IMG/VR virus record: IMGVR_UViG_3300030060_004796
Span: 1 to 64,000 of that record
Source of the DNA: a virus
Length of the DNA stretch: 64,000 bases
Direction: 5' to 3' (one strand)
This document shows, piece after piece, positions 9,687 through 19,800 of this stretch. The notes under the pieces were generated by a model. The model saw nothing but the letters and a program-made list of their open reading frames with translations. It was not told the DNA's origin and searched no databases. Position 1 is the first letter of the stretch; each line of letters begins with the position of its first letter. Both the position numbers and the translations under genes were made by a program.

Positions 9687-9705
9687 TAATTAAAAAATAA
9701 AAAAA

Positions 9706-10311
9706 ATGGCTTGTAATAGATGTGGACATACAAAATCATCACCATGTGCCTGTCAAGATCATGGTTTAACTACACCTTGTTCTTATACAAATTGTGAGAC
9801 ACCAGCATGTGAAGAAGTAATATGTTCTGAATGTATTATAGAATGTAATACTATACAAAATAGATCTACAGGTTCTGTAACATGGGAAGCTGAAAGATCA
9901 GCAGGTATAACATCAACACCTGGAATAGCTGTAAGACAAGCAGCAAGTAGTGTTGAATTATTACAAAGATTAGCTTTAGCAACAACTGATCCAGCAGGAG
10001 GAGATGCAATGGCTGTTGCAATTGCACCATTTTCTGTAAATAGTGTTTTAACAACATCTGTTGATATTGCATGGTCTAATGTTCCAACAGCAGTAACTTC
10101 TGTTAGTATATATAAAGCACCAGCTGCTTCATCTACATGGTCTTTAGTTAAGACTATAAATACTAATGTAAAAACAACTTTAAAGGACACAATTACAGGA
10201 TTAACAACAGGGACAGCATATAAATTTAAATTAGTATCAACAGCACCAGGTGGTGAGGGAAGAGCTAATATAAATGCTAATTCAGTTGCATTATATGTAA
10301 CAACTAAATAA
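9706..10311 (+). CDS. Small Cys-cluster plus FN3 virion decoration protein
   Basis: A 201-aa protein with two parts. Residues 1-55 hold about a dozen cysteines, including CNRC, CACQ and CSECIIEC arrangements, which suggests a metal-binding or disulfide-locked cap. Residues about 106-201 form one FN3 domain (SVDIAWSNVP, GLTTGTAYKFKLVS). FN3/Ig domains are common decorations on phage heads and tails and often bind surface glycans weakly. It follows the 1201-aa fibre by 19 bases, its start lies in an A-rich leader, and a terminator follows, so it ends the fibre transcript. A 205-codon open frame on the opposite strand (9783-10400) is a shadow caused by the repetitive codon use. Confidence 0.75.
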   Translation: MACNRCGHTKSSPCACQDHGLTTPCSYTNCETPACEEVICSECIIECNTIQNRSTGSVTWEAERSAGITSTPGIAVRQAASSVELLQRLALATTDPAGGDAMAVAIAPFSVNSVLTTSVDIAWSNVPTAVTSVSIYKAPAASSTWSLVKTINTNVKTTLKDTITGLTTGTAYKFKLVSTAPGGEGRANINANSVALYVTTK

Positions 10312-10360
10312 TATAACAAAAGTGGAGACAGTTTGTTGGTTTTAACTCTGCAATTGTTGG

Positions 10361-10391
10361 AAGCCCCAGAGAAATCTGGGGTTTCTGTTTT
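10361..10391 (+). terminator. Intrinsic terminator after the fibre operon
   Basis: A 10-bp stem (AAGCCCCAGA at 10361-10370 with TCTGGGGTTT at 10375-10384, one G-T wobble) closes a GAAA tetraloop and is followed by a T-rich tail (CTGTTTT). It lies 50 bases after the FN3 gene and 58 bases before the phosphoesterase gene. A T-run followed by GTATCTTG (10401-10415) may be the next promoter, but the match to the other gaps is loose. Confidence 0.8.
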
Positions 10392-10441
10392 ATATAGCAA
10401 TTTTTTTGTATCTTGCCAGCAATTTTAATTAAAAATAACTT

Positions 10442-11623
10442 ATGGAATCATTACTAGAAAAAATCAAAGCTTCCTTCAAGTGGAAGAAAACTTCTGATTA
10501 TTGTGCAGAAAAATTAAATATCACAATAGATGACTATGATAAACTAAAAGACTATGTGAAATCTCAAGAATTAATGGAAAATTCTTCAACTTCATATGAG
10601 TATAATTTAGAAAAAGGTGAAGCAAAAATGGAAACAATGAGTTCATCAGAACCAAAATCACCTGAAGAAATAATTGATGTTTTAAATATTGATACCACAA
10701 AGTGGAAATTATCTAGTTATTGGAATAAACAAATGGGTGATCACTGGAGAGTTTCAGCAATGGTAACAAGAATAAAAGATAATGAAATAGATAATGTTGC
10801 TGAGTTATTAAAAGGATTTAAGCCAAAAAAATATAAAGAAGTAAAAAGAATTAAAACTCCAGGTAGAACAAAAACAGCTGGAGTTTTGTCATTACAGGAT
10901 ATACATTTTGGTAAAGAAGGGAATGAAACTATTGATAAATGTTTTGAAGAAACAATTATTGATCTAGTTGAAAGAGCTACAAGTGCTCACCACCTAGAGA
11001 AAATATACTACGTGGTAGGAGGTGATTTAATCAACATGGATACATGGAGTGGTACTACCACTAGTGGAACACCTTTAGATAACTGTATGACTGCTACAGA
11101 GGCTTATATGCAAGCCTTTAATGCCATTCAATGGAGTATTAATTATATTAAACAGTTTTGTGATACTTTACAAGTAGTATATATACCAGGTAATCATGAT
11201 AGACTTTCTTCATTTCATTTAGCTCATGGGTTATCTAAATGCTTTGATAATCCAAGTATACTCTGGGATGTAGTTTATCTTGAGAGAAAAGTATTTACAT
11301 ATGGAGATAACTTCTTTGCATTTGAACATGGTGATGTAAATACTAAAAATTCACTTATGTTATACTCTATGGAATATCCGAGAGAATGGGGTAAGACATT
11401 ATTTAGAACATTATATACAGGACATTATCATCATAAGAAAAAAATAGAATATATAACTGCACATGAAAATACTGGGTTTATGCTTAAAATATTACCAAGT
11501 CTTTCAAGAACAGATTATTATCATTATCATAATAAATTTGTAGGATCAAGAAGATCTGGTGTCTTATCATTACATACTCCAGATAAAGGTGAGATTTGTG
11601 AACTGACATATTCACCTGAATAA
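10442..11623 (+). CDS. Calcineurin-like metallophosphoesterase (Mre11/SbcD-type motifs)
   Basis: A 393-aa protein. All signature blocks of the two-metal calcineurin-like phosphoesterase fold are present in order: D153-x-H155 (QDIHFGK), GGD at 193-195, GNHD at 250-253, the His in FEHGD, and GHYHH at 327-331. The family hydrolyses phosphomono- or diesters, including nucleic acids and nucleotides. Residues 1-45 resemble a helix-turn-helix (SDYCAEKLNITIDDYDKL) and may bind DNA, with a poorly conserved linker to about 145. It sits inside the structural gene block between two promoter-like gaps, which is odd for a replication enzyme. It may be made late and act in DNA processing, or be packaged. 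The substrate cannot be told from sequence. The enzyme class is secure. Confidence 0.88.
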   Translation: MESLLEKIKASFKWKKTSDYCAEKLNITIDDYDKLKDYVKSQELMENSSTSYEYNLEKGEAKMETMSSSEPKSPEEIIDVLNIDTTKWKLSSYWNKQMGDHWRVSAMVTRIKDNEIDNVAELLKGFKPKKYKEVKRIKTPGRTKTAGVLSLQDIHFGKEGNETIDKCFEETIIDLVERATSAHHLEKIYYVVGGDLINMDTWSGTTTSGTPLDNCMTATEAYMQAFNAIQWSINYIKQFCDTLQVVYIPGNHDRLSSFHLAHGLSKCFDNPSILWDVVYLERKVFTYGDNFFAFEHGDVNTKNSLMLYSMEYPREWGKTLFRTLYTGHYHHKKKIEYITAHENTGFMLKILPSLSRTDYYHYHNKFVGSRRSGVLSLHTPDKGEICELTYSPE

Positions 11624-11647
11624 ACTTGAATAAATCACCTTTTTTTT

Positions 11648-11659
11648 GTAAATTATAAT
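11648..11659 (+). promoter_or_regulatory. TATAAT promoter-like box overlapping an apparent start codon
   Basis: After a run of eight T, the sequence GTAAATTATAAT carries a perfect TATAAT at 11654-11659. The box overlaps the first possible ATG (11658) of the next gene. If transcription starts about 7 bases downstream, that ATG is not in the mRNA and the second in-frame ATG at 11673 is the start. No good -35 hexamer is visible at normal spacing (TTGAAT at 11626 is 22 bases away). Confidence 0.4.
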
Positions 11660-11672
11660 GTATGGTAATATT

Positions 11673-12194
11673 ATGATAAGTAATTTTAAAAAACCTAATT
11701 TAAATGCTCCAAGATATAGAGAAAAAGTCTTGGGGTTATTAAATGCGGATTTAATTAATGAATTTAAAGAAAAAAACCCAATATACTCTCAGATAGATAA
11801 CACTAAATTTAAAAAAATAATAAACTTATTTAATGAGAGAATATGGAAAGAAGTTATAGAAAATAGAGATGGTGTAGAACTCCCTGATTCTTTAGGATAT
11901 ATATTTATAGGTACATGTCCTGCAGCAAAGAGTGTCAATACAGATTATGCATTATCTAGAAAATATGGAAAGGTCTTACAGAATAAAAACTGGGAGACTG
12001 ATGGTAAAGTAGCAAAAATATTTTATACAAATTATTCTACTAAATACCGTTTTAAAAATAGAGAGCTCTGGCAGTTTACTGCTGTAAGACAATTTAAAAG
12101 AGCTGTTGCTAAGTCATATCCTAAAAAGTGGACTAAGTATATTAGAATGGAAAATAAGAAAAGAGTAGCTGATATGTATAAGAAAAATAAATAG
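11673..12194 (+). CDS. Small basic conserved phage protein, function unknown
   Basis: From the ATG at 11673 this gives 173 aa (178 aa if the ATG at 11658 were used, which overlaps a TATAAT box). It is strongly basic and ends in a Lys-rich tail. A central block IFIGTCPAAKSVNTDYALS (about 85-103) and KIFYTNYSTKYRFKNRELW (about 122-140) look well conserved. I associate this type with crAss-like and flavobacterial phages, where it sits among the ring and tail-hub genes, as here. The charge suggests nucleic-acid contact, perhaps in the neck or with packaged DNA. No enzyme motif is recognised. It is followed by the ring-like protein after 5 bases. This is one of the few genes here ending in TAG. 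Confidence 0.7.
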   Translation: MISNFKKPNLNAPRYREKVLGLLNADLINEFKEKNPIYSQIDNTKFKKIINLFNERIWKEVIENRDGVELPDSLGYIFIGTCPAAKSVNTDYALSRKYGKVLQNKNWETDGKVAKIFYTNYSTKYRFKNRELWQFTAVRQFKRAVAKSYPKKWTKYIRMENKKRVADMYKKNK

Positions 12195-12199
12195 AAAAT

Positions 12200-12871
12200 A
12201 TGACAACAATAGGAGAAGCAGTCTCAAGAGTGAGACAATCTATAAAAGCTGAGGTACAAGATTCCTTTGTTACAGACAGATATATCTATAGCCTTATACT
12301 AAAAAATGCTCAGTTATTAATGAGAAGACAAGACAATGCTAATAAGCTAATGAAGTTTAATGGTGTTTGGCAAGCTTTACCTTTTGTTGAATTAATTGAA
12401 GTAGATAAAGTAGAAGCTAAGTGTGCTGGTATACAAAGTGGTTGTACAATTAAAAGAACTAAAGAAAAACTTCCAGTTTTTATGGAAGGTTATTGGGGGC
12501 CACTTATCCGTACAGTAAGCTCTATAGATACTTCTATTGAAGTACAACCAACAAATCCTGGTACATATACTTCAATGACTAAAACCACATCTCATAAATA
12601 TAATAAAACAAAATATTACTGGTGGTTAAATGATTATATCTACATTCCAAATGTAGAATGGGATGCAATTAAAATAGAAGGTGTTTTTGAAGGAGATATT
12701 TCTAAATGGAATTGTGATGTAGATGATGATTGTACACCTAGATATTTACAGCAAATGTATATTCCAGAATTCTTATTTGCTGAAATTGAAACTCAAGTAA
12801 TGAATCAACTTATGAATACTATGAAAGTTCCTACAGAAGATTCTGATAATAAATTAAATATTAATAGATAA
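12200..12871 (+). CDS. Ring / head-tail connector protein of crAss-like type
   Basis: A 223-aa protein. Its layout is an N-terminal helical region (GEAVSRVRQSIKAEVQDSFV, 4-23; then YIYSLILKNAQLLMRRQ), a central segment with KRTKEKLPVF (about 93-102), a beta part with YYWWLNDYIYIPN, and a C-terminal helix. This order matches a conserved connector or ring protein of crAss-like podoviruses, which stacks below the portal and carries the tail. Its stop overlaps the start of the next gene by one base (TAATG), pointing to translational coupling. Together with the following 306-aa protein it lies just before the tail hub, the expected order. The exact ring number cannot be assigned from sequence alone. 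Confidence 0.72.
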   Translation: MTTIGEAVSRVRQSIKAEVQDSFVTDRYIYSLILKNAQLLMRRQDNANKLMKFNGVWQALPFVELIEVDKVEAKCAGIQSGCTIKRTKEKLPVFMEGYWGPLIRTVSSIDTSIEVQPTNPGTYTSMTKTTSHKYNKTKYYWWLNDYIYIPNVEWDAIKIEGVFEGDISKWNCDVDDDCTPRYLQQMYIPEFLFAEIETQVMNQLMNTMKVPTEDSDNKLNINR

Positions 12872-13791
12872 TGGCTGTCTCACATAAATATAGAACGTTT
12901 GATCAATTACTTGAAGATGTATCAGTTGATTTTTCAACTCAAGCATTAGAAGGTATGATTGAACCTCAGCAATTAATTAAAGTTGCTACAAGGGTAAATT
13001 ATGATTTAGGTCTTAGAATCAATAGAACAAAAGAAGCTGTTATAGATATTGAACATAGTAAGGGTCAATTACCAGAAGATTTTTATACATTGAATTATGC
13101 ATTTTGTTGTGGGTCATATACGGTTAGTAATACACCTCCAGCAGGGACAACAGTAGATACAACATATACAAAGTATGTTCCAGATCCAGGAGATCCAAAG
13201 CAATGTTTAGATCCTGAAGATTGTAAAGATGTATGTGTAGTTAAAACATGTCCAACTACAACTACAGATGGAAGAACTACAACTACAACTTATGATGAAT
13301 ATATGGTTGTACAATTTGTAGGTGCAGAACAATATAGAACTTATTCAAACTATATGCCTTTAAGAATAAGTACATCTAACAAAGTATTATGTGATTGTCC
13401 AAATGTTAATGTTCAAGCAATGAATATTGCAGAGATAAGAGATAATTATTTAATTACAAATTTTAAAACAGGCAATGTATATATAAGCTATCAAGGATCA
13501 ATGGAAGATAATGAAGGAAATCTTTTAGTCTTAGATCATCCATATTGTAATGAATATTATGAATATGCTTTAAAAGAGAGAATTTTAGAAAATATGATAT
13601 TTGCTGGAGAAAATGTATCTCAACAATTATCTTTTATTCAAGGTAAATTAAGAGCTGCAAGAAATAACGCTCTAGGATTTGTTAATACTCCAGACTTTGA
13701 AGAAATGAGAAAAATATGGGAAGTAAATAGAAGAGCACAATATCATAATTACTATAATATGTTTAAAAGTCATCCAACATTAGGTGGATAA
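12871..13791 (+). CDS. Second ring / connector-like virion protein
   Basis: A 306-aa protein whose start overlaps the preceding stop by one base. The N-terminal helices (QLLEDVSVDFSTQALEGMIE, LIKVATRVNYDLGLRIN) lead to a beta domain (LPEDFYTLNYAFCCG) and a C-terminal helical segment (YCNEYYEYALKERILENMIF, RRAQYHNYYNMFKSH). A Cys-, Thr- and Pro-rich insertion lies at about 85-150 (CVVKTCPTTTTDGRTTTTTY), resembling the linkers in the fibre proteins and probably exposed on the virion. The fold layout and position before the tail hub are as in crAss-like phages, where several homologous ring proteins form the neck. A structural role is well supported; the specific ring is not. Confidence 0.7.
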   Translation: MAVSHKYRTFDQLLEDVSVDFSTQALEGMIEPQQLIKVATRVNYDLGLRINRTKEAVIDIEHSKGQLPEDFYTLNYAFCCGSYTVSNTPPAGTTVDTTYTKYVPDPGDPKQCLDPEDCKDVCVVKTCPTTTTDGRTTTTTYDEYMVVQFVGAEQYRTYSNYMPLRISTSNKVLCDCPNVNVQAMNIAEIRDNYLITNFKTGNVYISYQGSMEDNEGNLLVLDHPYCNEYYEYALKERILENMIFAGENVSQQLSFIQGKLRAARNNALGFVNTPDFEEMRKIWEVNRRAQYHNYYNMFKSHPTLGG

Positions 13792-13804
13792 AAAATAGTT
13801 TAAA

Positions 13805-16800
13805 ATGGCTGAGAAGCAAAACACACCAAAATTACAGAATACTTCTGATATAGATACTGACGTATTTGTAAAAGGAATGACTAAAGATCCTGATTCTAGT
13901 ATGATTACTAAGGAGCAATGGACTCATGCACGTAATGCTATTAATAATTCTGTAGATGGTGATCTTGGAACGCTAGGTAATGAACCTGCAAATAAACAAT
14001 GTTCATCAGCTCCTTTTACTATTATTGGAGCTATTCATTTATATGGAGACAAATGGGTTTTATTCTCAACAAATAATCAACAAAGTGAAATAGGAACATG
14101 GGATGACAGTGAATGTAAGTATGAAAGAATAGTAAATGATTTTAGTTGCTATCAATGTTTAGAGCAACTTGGAGGAATAGAAGAAACTCCATGTTTAAAT
14201 TTTAATACTCAACATTTAATTACAGGAGCATCAAAAGAAAACTTTGATTGTTCATGGCAAGTTTATTGGGATGACGGTGTAAATCCATCAAGAACTTTAA
14301 ATTTAGATAATATACCATGGAAGCAAAATGTAATATCTGATGAAGGTGCTGATTGTGTAATATATGAAGATGCTATTCCTTTATGTCTTGATTGTGAAAA
14401 AATAAGACTTGCACCACTAATTGATATTCCATGTATTGAATTATCTAAATCTGTAGATGGAGGTCAATTAAGAAATGGATCATATCAAGTATATATAGCA
14501 TATGTAATTAATGATCAGAAAATAGGTGATTATTATGGTATTTCAAATATACAACCTTTATTTGCACATGAAGATATGTTATCTGGTTTAGAAATAAAAA
14601 TTTCTAATTTGGATAAAGAATTTGAGTATTATGAATTAGTTATAGCTAGAAATACTCAAGGTGAACAAACAGCAAAGCAAATAGGTTTTTATAGTACTGA
14701 ACAAACTAATATAAGTATTGACTATATAAATGAAAAACTTCCTTCTAAACCATTAGGTACATTACCACTAACAACACCAGCTTATGAAAGATCTGATAAG
14801 ATGTATGTTGTAAATGATTATCTTATAAGACAAGGACCTACAGAACAATTTGATTTTAACTATCAACCTTTAGCAAATAATATTCACGTACATTATACAG
14901 TTACTGAATTTCCAGATGACTATTATGCCAAAGGTGGTAATAAACCTACATTCATGCGTGATGAGGTTTATTCATTTTTTATAAGATTTGTCTATAATAC
15001 TGGTGAAAAATCTGCATCTTATCACATACCTGGAAGAGCTCCTTATAATTGGCCTGGTATTACTGATCCTGCAGGTAACAATCCTAATGTATTAGATCCA
15101 TGGCCGGGAAATAATGATTTAGGAACAGCATTATGGAATCAAAATGGTGGTCTTGGTACAGCTGATGTAGACAGATTATTTGAAGTACACAATACTGCAG
15201 ATGATGGATGGAATCCAGCTGGTATAGCTTCAAATACTTTAGAATTACAAACAGATGATGGAGGAAGAGTTATACGTGAAGGACATATGGCATACTGGGA
15301 ATCTACAGAAAGATACCCTCAAGATCCTGTAAGATGGGGTGATTTATGTGGTCAACCTATTAGACATCATAAAATGCCTGATGAAACAACAGCATATGTA
15401 GGAATGTTTGAAGATCCAACAGGAGCAACTGTTGTAAATCCAAATAACTTTTTAGATAGAACTGGACAAAACAATGCAACAATAAATGTATTAGGAGTTA
15501 GATTTACAAATATTGCATGGCCAAGATTTAATGCATCATCAGATGAATTATGTGGCCCAGATAACGGAGCACCAACAGGACCAAGAATCCCAAATATAGT
15601 TGGATACGAAATATTAGTGGGATCAAGAGAAGGTAATAAATCTATTATAGCAAAAGGTATTACAAGAAATATGAGAAGATATAATCTTCCTAATACTTCA
15701 ACAGGTCATGAAATAGGCACAGGAAATCTAACAGGATATATGGCAAACTATCCATTTAATGATTGTAATGCAGATCCTTATCTATCCGCTGGTAATGATT
15801 GGACATATACAAGAAATGGTGGTATAGTTAATCCAGGAGGAAATTACACTGCAGGTGATACTGCAACAAATATTTTTACATTTCATTCACCAGATACATC
15901 ATTTAATAAACCTTTTTTATCTCCGTATGAATTAAAATCATATGGTATATGTACAGGTACACAAGTTGGTAATTTTGTAAAATCCGAAAAACATCCTCAA
16001 CATAAATTACTTAGAAATATTTCTATGTGGATTGCTATAATTGTAGGTGCAGGTTATGCAATTGGAGAGATGCGTGGTAAGAAAAATAAAAAAATGATAC
16101 CACCAAAAGCATTAAATGTAGGTTTGGTTGGTTTTGGAGAACAGCACGGTGGTAATAGAACTACAATTGTTAATACACCAAGTACATCATTTGCTAATGG
16201 ATGGACAGCTATTGCCACTACAACTAGCGCATCATTTAATGAAAATACAACAGCAAGAAGTGGAGGTAGACAAGGATCAGCTGCTCCGTATGATGATGGT
16301 AGTAATGTTGTAGGTGGAGTAGTAACTGGAGCAGGAACTTCAACAGCTCCAACGTGGGCTCCTATTGGTTCTTTAGGTAGACTTGATACAGATGGTGATC
16401 AATTTATGATGGCTAACTATAATACTAATTTAGCTAATCCTCTTACTGGTATAAACTCTGGAGCTGGTGGACAAGGTGTTTTATTAAGTACAGCAACTGT
16501 TGCCGGAGCACCAAAACTATTTCATTCAGGTTCAAGGGCTCTTGGTATGAATATTGGATATGAACCAAATGTAAGAAATAACATGAGAAACTGGGGTCCT
16601 AATAGAGGTTATATTGGGGCAGGTGAAGAATGGACTTATGAAGGAACTAGATTTGAAAGCATGCCTTCATTAACTCAAATTTTATTTGGTGCATATCAAT
16701 TTATGATGTTCACTGCAGAAGGTGGTCAAGTTATAATAGACCTTATATATAATTTAGTATCATATCAAGATTATGCTTGGAAATATAATAGTCAAGGTTT

Positions 16801-19800
16801 GTATTGGTCTACACAACAAAGAAGTGCGGGAGGTGTATTTAGACAACTAGTTAATAAAGGAAGATATGTTGGTTCGTCCATGCAAAATCTTACAGCTAAT
16901 ATTAGAATTAATAATGTTCAAAGACCAAAAACAGTTGTTATAAATACAGTAACAAATGGAGCAGATTTTGATCCTATAGGAACTTTTGATCAATCTAGAT
17001 TTTGTATTGGTCCTACTTCTACAGGAGGTATTTTAGGTGCATGGTTTAATCCAGGTGCAGAAGTAAACTCTACTATTGGTGCACACTATTGCGCTTTAAA
17101 AACTAATTTTACAAATCAATATGGACAAATAGATCAAATTAAACAAATTCCTGTTGGATGTATAACATACTTTGCTGATCAAATTAAACCTGAAGATGAT
17201 CACAGTCCAAGAGATCTTGATGACATGCTATTTACCACAGACATTGTCTATGGAGGTGATTGTTATATAAATAGATATTCAGAAAAAGTTATAATGCCTT
17301 TCTTCTGGGATTTTCAAAAAGACATGCCAGATGGAATGCCTTATGATTATAAACTAAGAGCTAATGTACCACGTCCTGTATTTTGGATGGACACTAAGAA
17401 ATTTGAATTATCTCAATTAGTTAGAGACATTGTAAATTTTGGATGGTTAATTAGTCAAATTACTGGTGGTGGTGGTGGTGGTTTAAGTAACTCATTACCT
17501 TCAGGATTATTTGTATTAGATAGACCTACTGGTGATCTTGGTGGTGATGATGGTACTAACCAAACAACTGGTGCTGGTGGAATTGGTGCGCCTTCTGGTG
17601 GTGGACCAGGTGCTTTGGCTAATGCACCAAATATGGCTGTATCAGCAACACAAGATAATAATAGAAGATCAATTTTCCATGTTGTAAATGGATACATGTA
17701 TACTCATTGTAATGGAGTTAATGAATTTTATTGTGAATCTCCTATTAATACAGCATTTAGAGATTGGGAAGATGTAGATGAAAAAAGACATTATGATAGA
17801 TTAGAGTATACAGATGTAGATGCATTATTTCATGCAGATATTATTAAAAAAGATAACTACTATAAATATGATACTTCATTAAGTAAATCAAGATTTAATA
17901 CTCAACTTATATCATATGGATTTATACAAGCAAGAGATTATGATCCTTTAGTAGCTGAAGATTGTTACACACATTATCCTAAAAGATTGATGTACTCTCT
18001 TCAAGCTCAGTTAGAAGCTAAGAAAGATTTCTGGAGGGTATTCCTACCATACAACTATAAAGACTTTAAGAATAAGGTTAATGTCATCAAACCAGTTAGT
18101 AAGAGTGGTGCAATGATTTTATTCCCACACTTATCTCCAGTACTTTGGCAAGGTGTAGATCAACTAGAAACAGACTTAGGAACTAAGCTTACTATTGGTG
18201 ACGGAGGACTATTTAGTCAGCCTCCACAAGCTATTGTAAATGCAGATTTACCACATGAATATGGATCATGTGAAAGCGCAAGAAGTGTTGTTAATACACC
18301 GTCAGGTTTATTCTTTATTTCTCAAGCACAAGGTAAAATATTCCAGTACACTCAAGGTCTTACCAATATTGCAGATCAGGGAATGAAACAATGGTTTAAT
18401 AAATATTTACCATCAATTCTTTTAAAACAATTTCCAGAAATGGAACATTGTGATAGTTGGATAGACAATCCAGTTGCTGGAGTAGGATGTCAATCAGTAT
18501 ATGATCCTAATTATGATTTAGTATATTTTTCTAAAAAAGATTTTGAATGTACATTACCTGAATGTATAGATTATGTTCCTTGTGAAGGATTTGTATATAA
18601 TCATTCAAAATGTGAAAATGTAGAACCACAAGCATGTTGTCCTGAAGGAGATGATCCTTATAATCCTTATGTATTTGTTCCAGGCGGACCTACATGTCCA
18701 CCAGGATTTGCTGTTGTTAGTTGTTTAAATGGTAGTCCTTGCTGTACAGATTATAGTGGTAATCCTCCATTTCCTGCTACCATAACAGAACCAACATGTG
18801 AAAGAATAATAACATTACCTGCAGAAGAAGATCAATCAAGTGGTCAAGTTGATATTGTATTTGCGGTAGATAGTTCAAATTCAGTGGACGGTGCTATACC
18901 ACAAAATGTTGGTAATATGCAAAACTTTGTAAGAACAATGATTACGGAGTTAAACATAAATAATGGAATAACTAATGGAGATATAAGAGTTGGTTTAATT
19001 CATTTTGGTGGAGGTAGAGCTGTACGTTTTCCTTTATTTAACGGTCAGCAATCTTCTCTTCCAAATTCTGATGAAATGTTTGAATTTGCAAATCAAATTA
19101 CACTAACTAATAGTGTACCAACATTATTGAATTGGATTGGAAATCCAGGTGCCTGGAATGGTACTTTTCATCCAGCAGATTATAGATCTACATACGGTGC
19201 TGCAAGTAACTCTATTGCTAATGGTGGACCTAGTTATGACCTACCATATGGTACTGATATACTTGCTGGTATTTGGGGTGGACAAAATTTACTATATGGT
19301 CTTGGAGCTAGAGCATGCCCTAAAGTATTAATTACAATTTTTGATGGGCCAATGGGATATAAATGTGATGGAGGAGGTGTTGCTGGTGCAAACAATCCAT
19401 TAGCAGGATCAGCTGGAGCAGGTTTCTTCTACACCAATACACCGTACAGTGTTGGTGGTATTACAGGACCTGATACATTTAATGGAATGACAGTTCCAGA
19501 TCCAGCTCTTGTAGCAGCAGGTACACCAGCTATATCAACACCAGATATTAGATGGGATGATGCATCTTTAGGTGGAGGCTATGATCCTTGTTTTAATACT
19601 AATCAAGGTTTTGCTCAAACTGCAAATGCATATGATGCACAATGGTTTGAAACTAATGTTAGAGCAGCAGGTAACTATACTCAACAAGTTCCATTTATTC
19701 AAAAAAATTATTCTATTGTTGTTGATCCACAAGGTAGTGCTCCTACAGCTACTCATATAGCTTATTCAGAAAGATATGCTGGTGGTGGTGGATTATTACC

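Noticed and set aside
9783-10400. 205-codon open frame on the minus strand
   Set aside because: It lies opposite the FN3 gene, runs into the terminator and encodes a low-complexity Ala/Val/Thr product; the plus-strand FN3 protein explains the sequence.
11585-11645. Terminator after the phosphoesterase gene (AGGTGA ... TCACCT followed by a T-run)
   Set aside because: The arms are only 6-8 bases and about 40 bases apart, and the right arm has a competing copy; a stable hairpin is doubtful.
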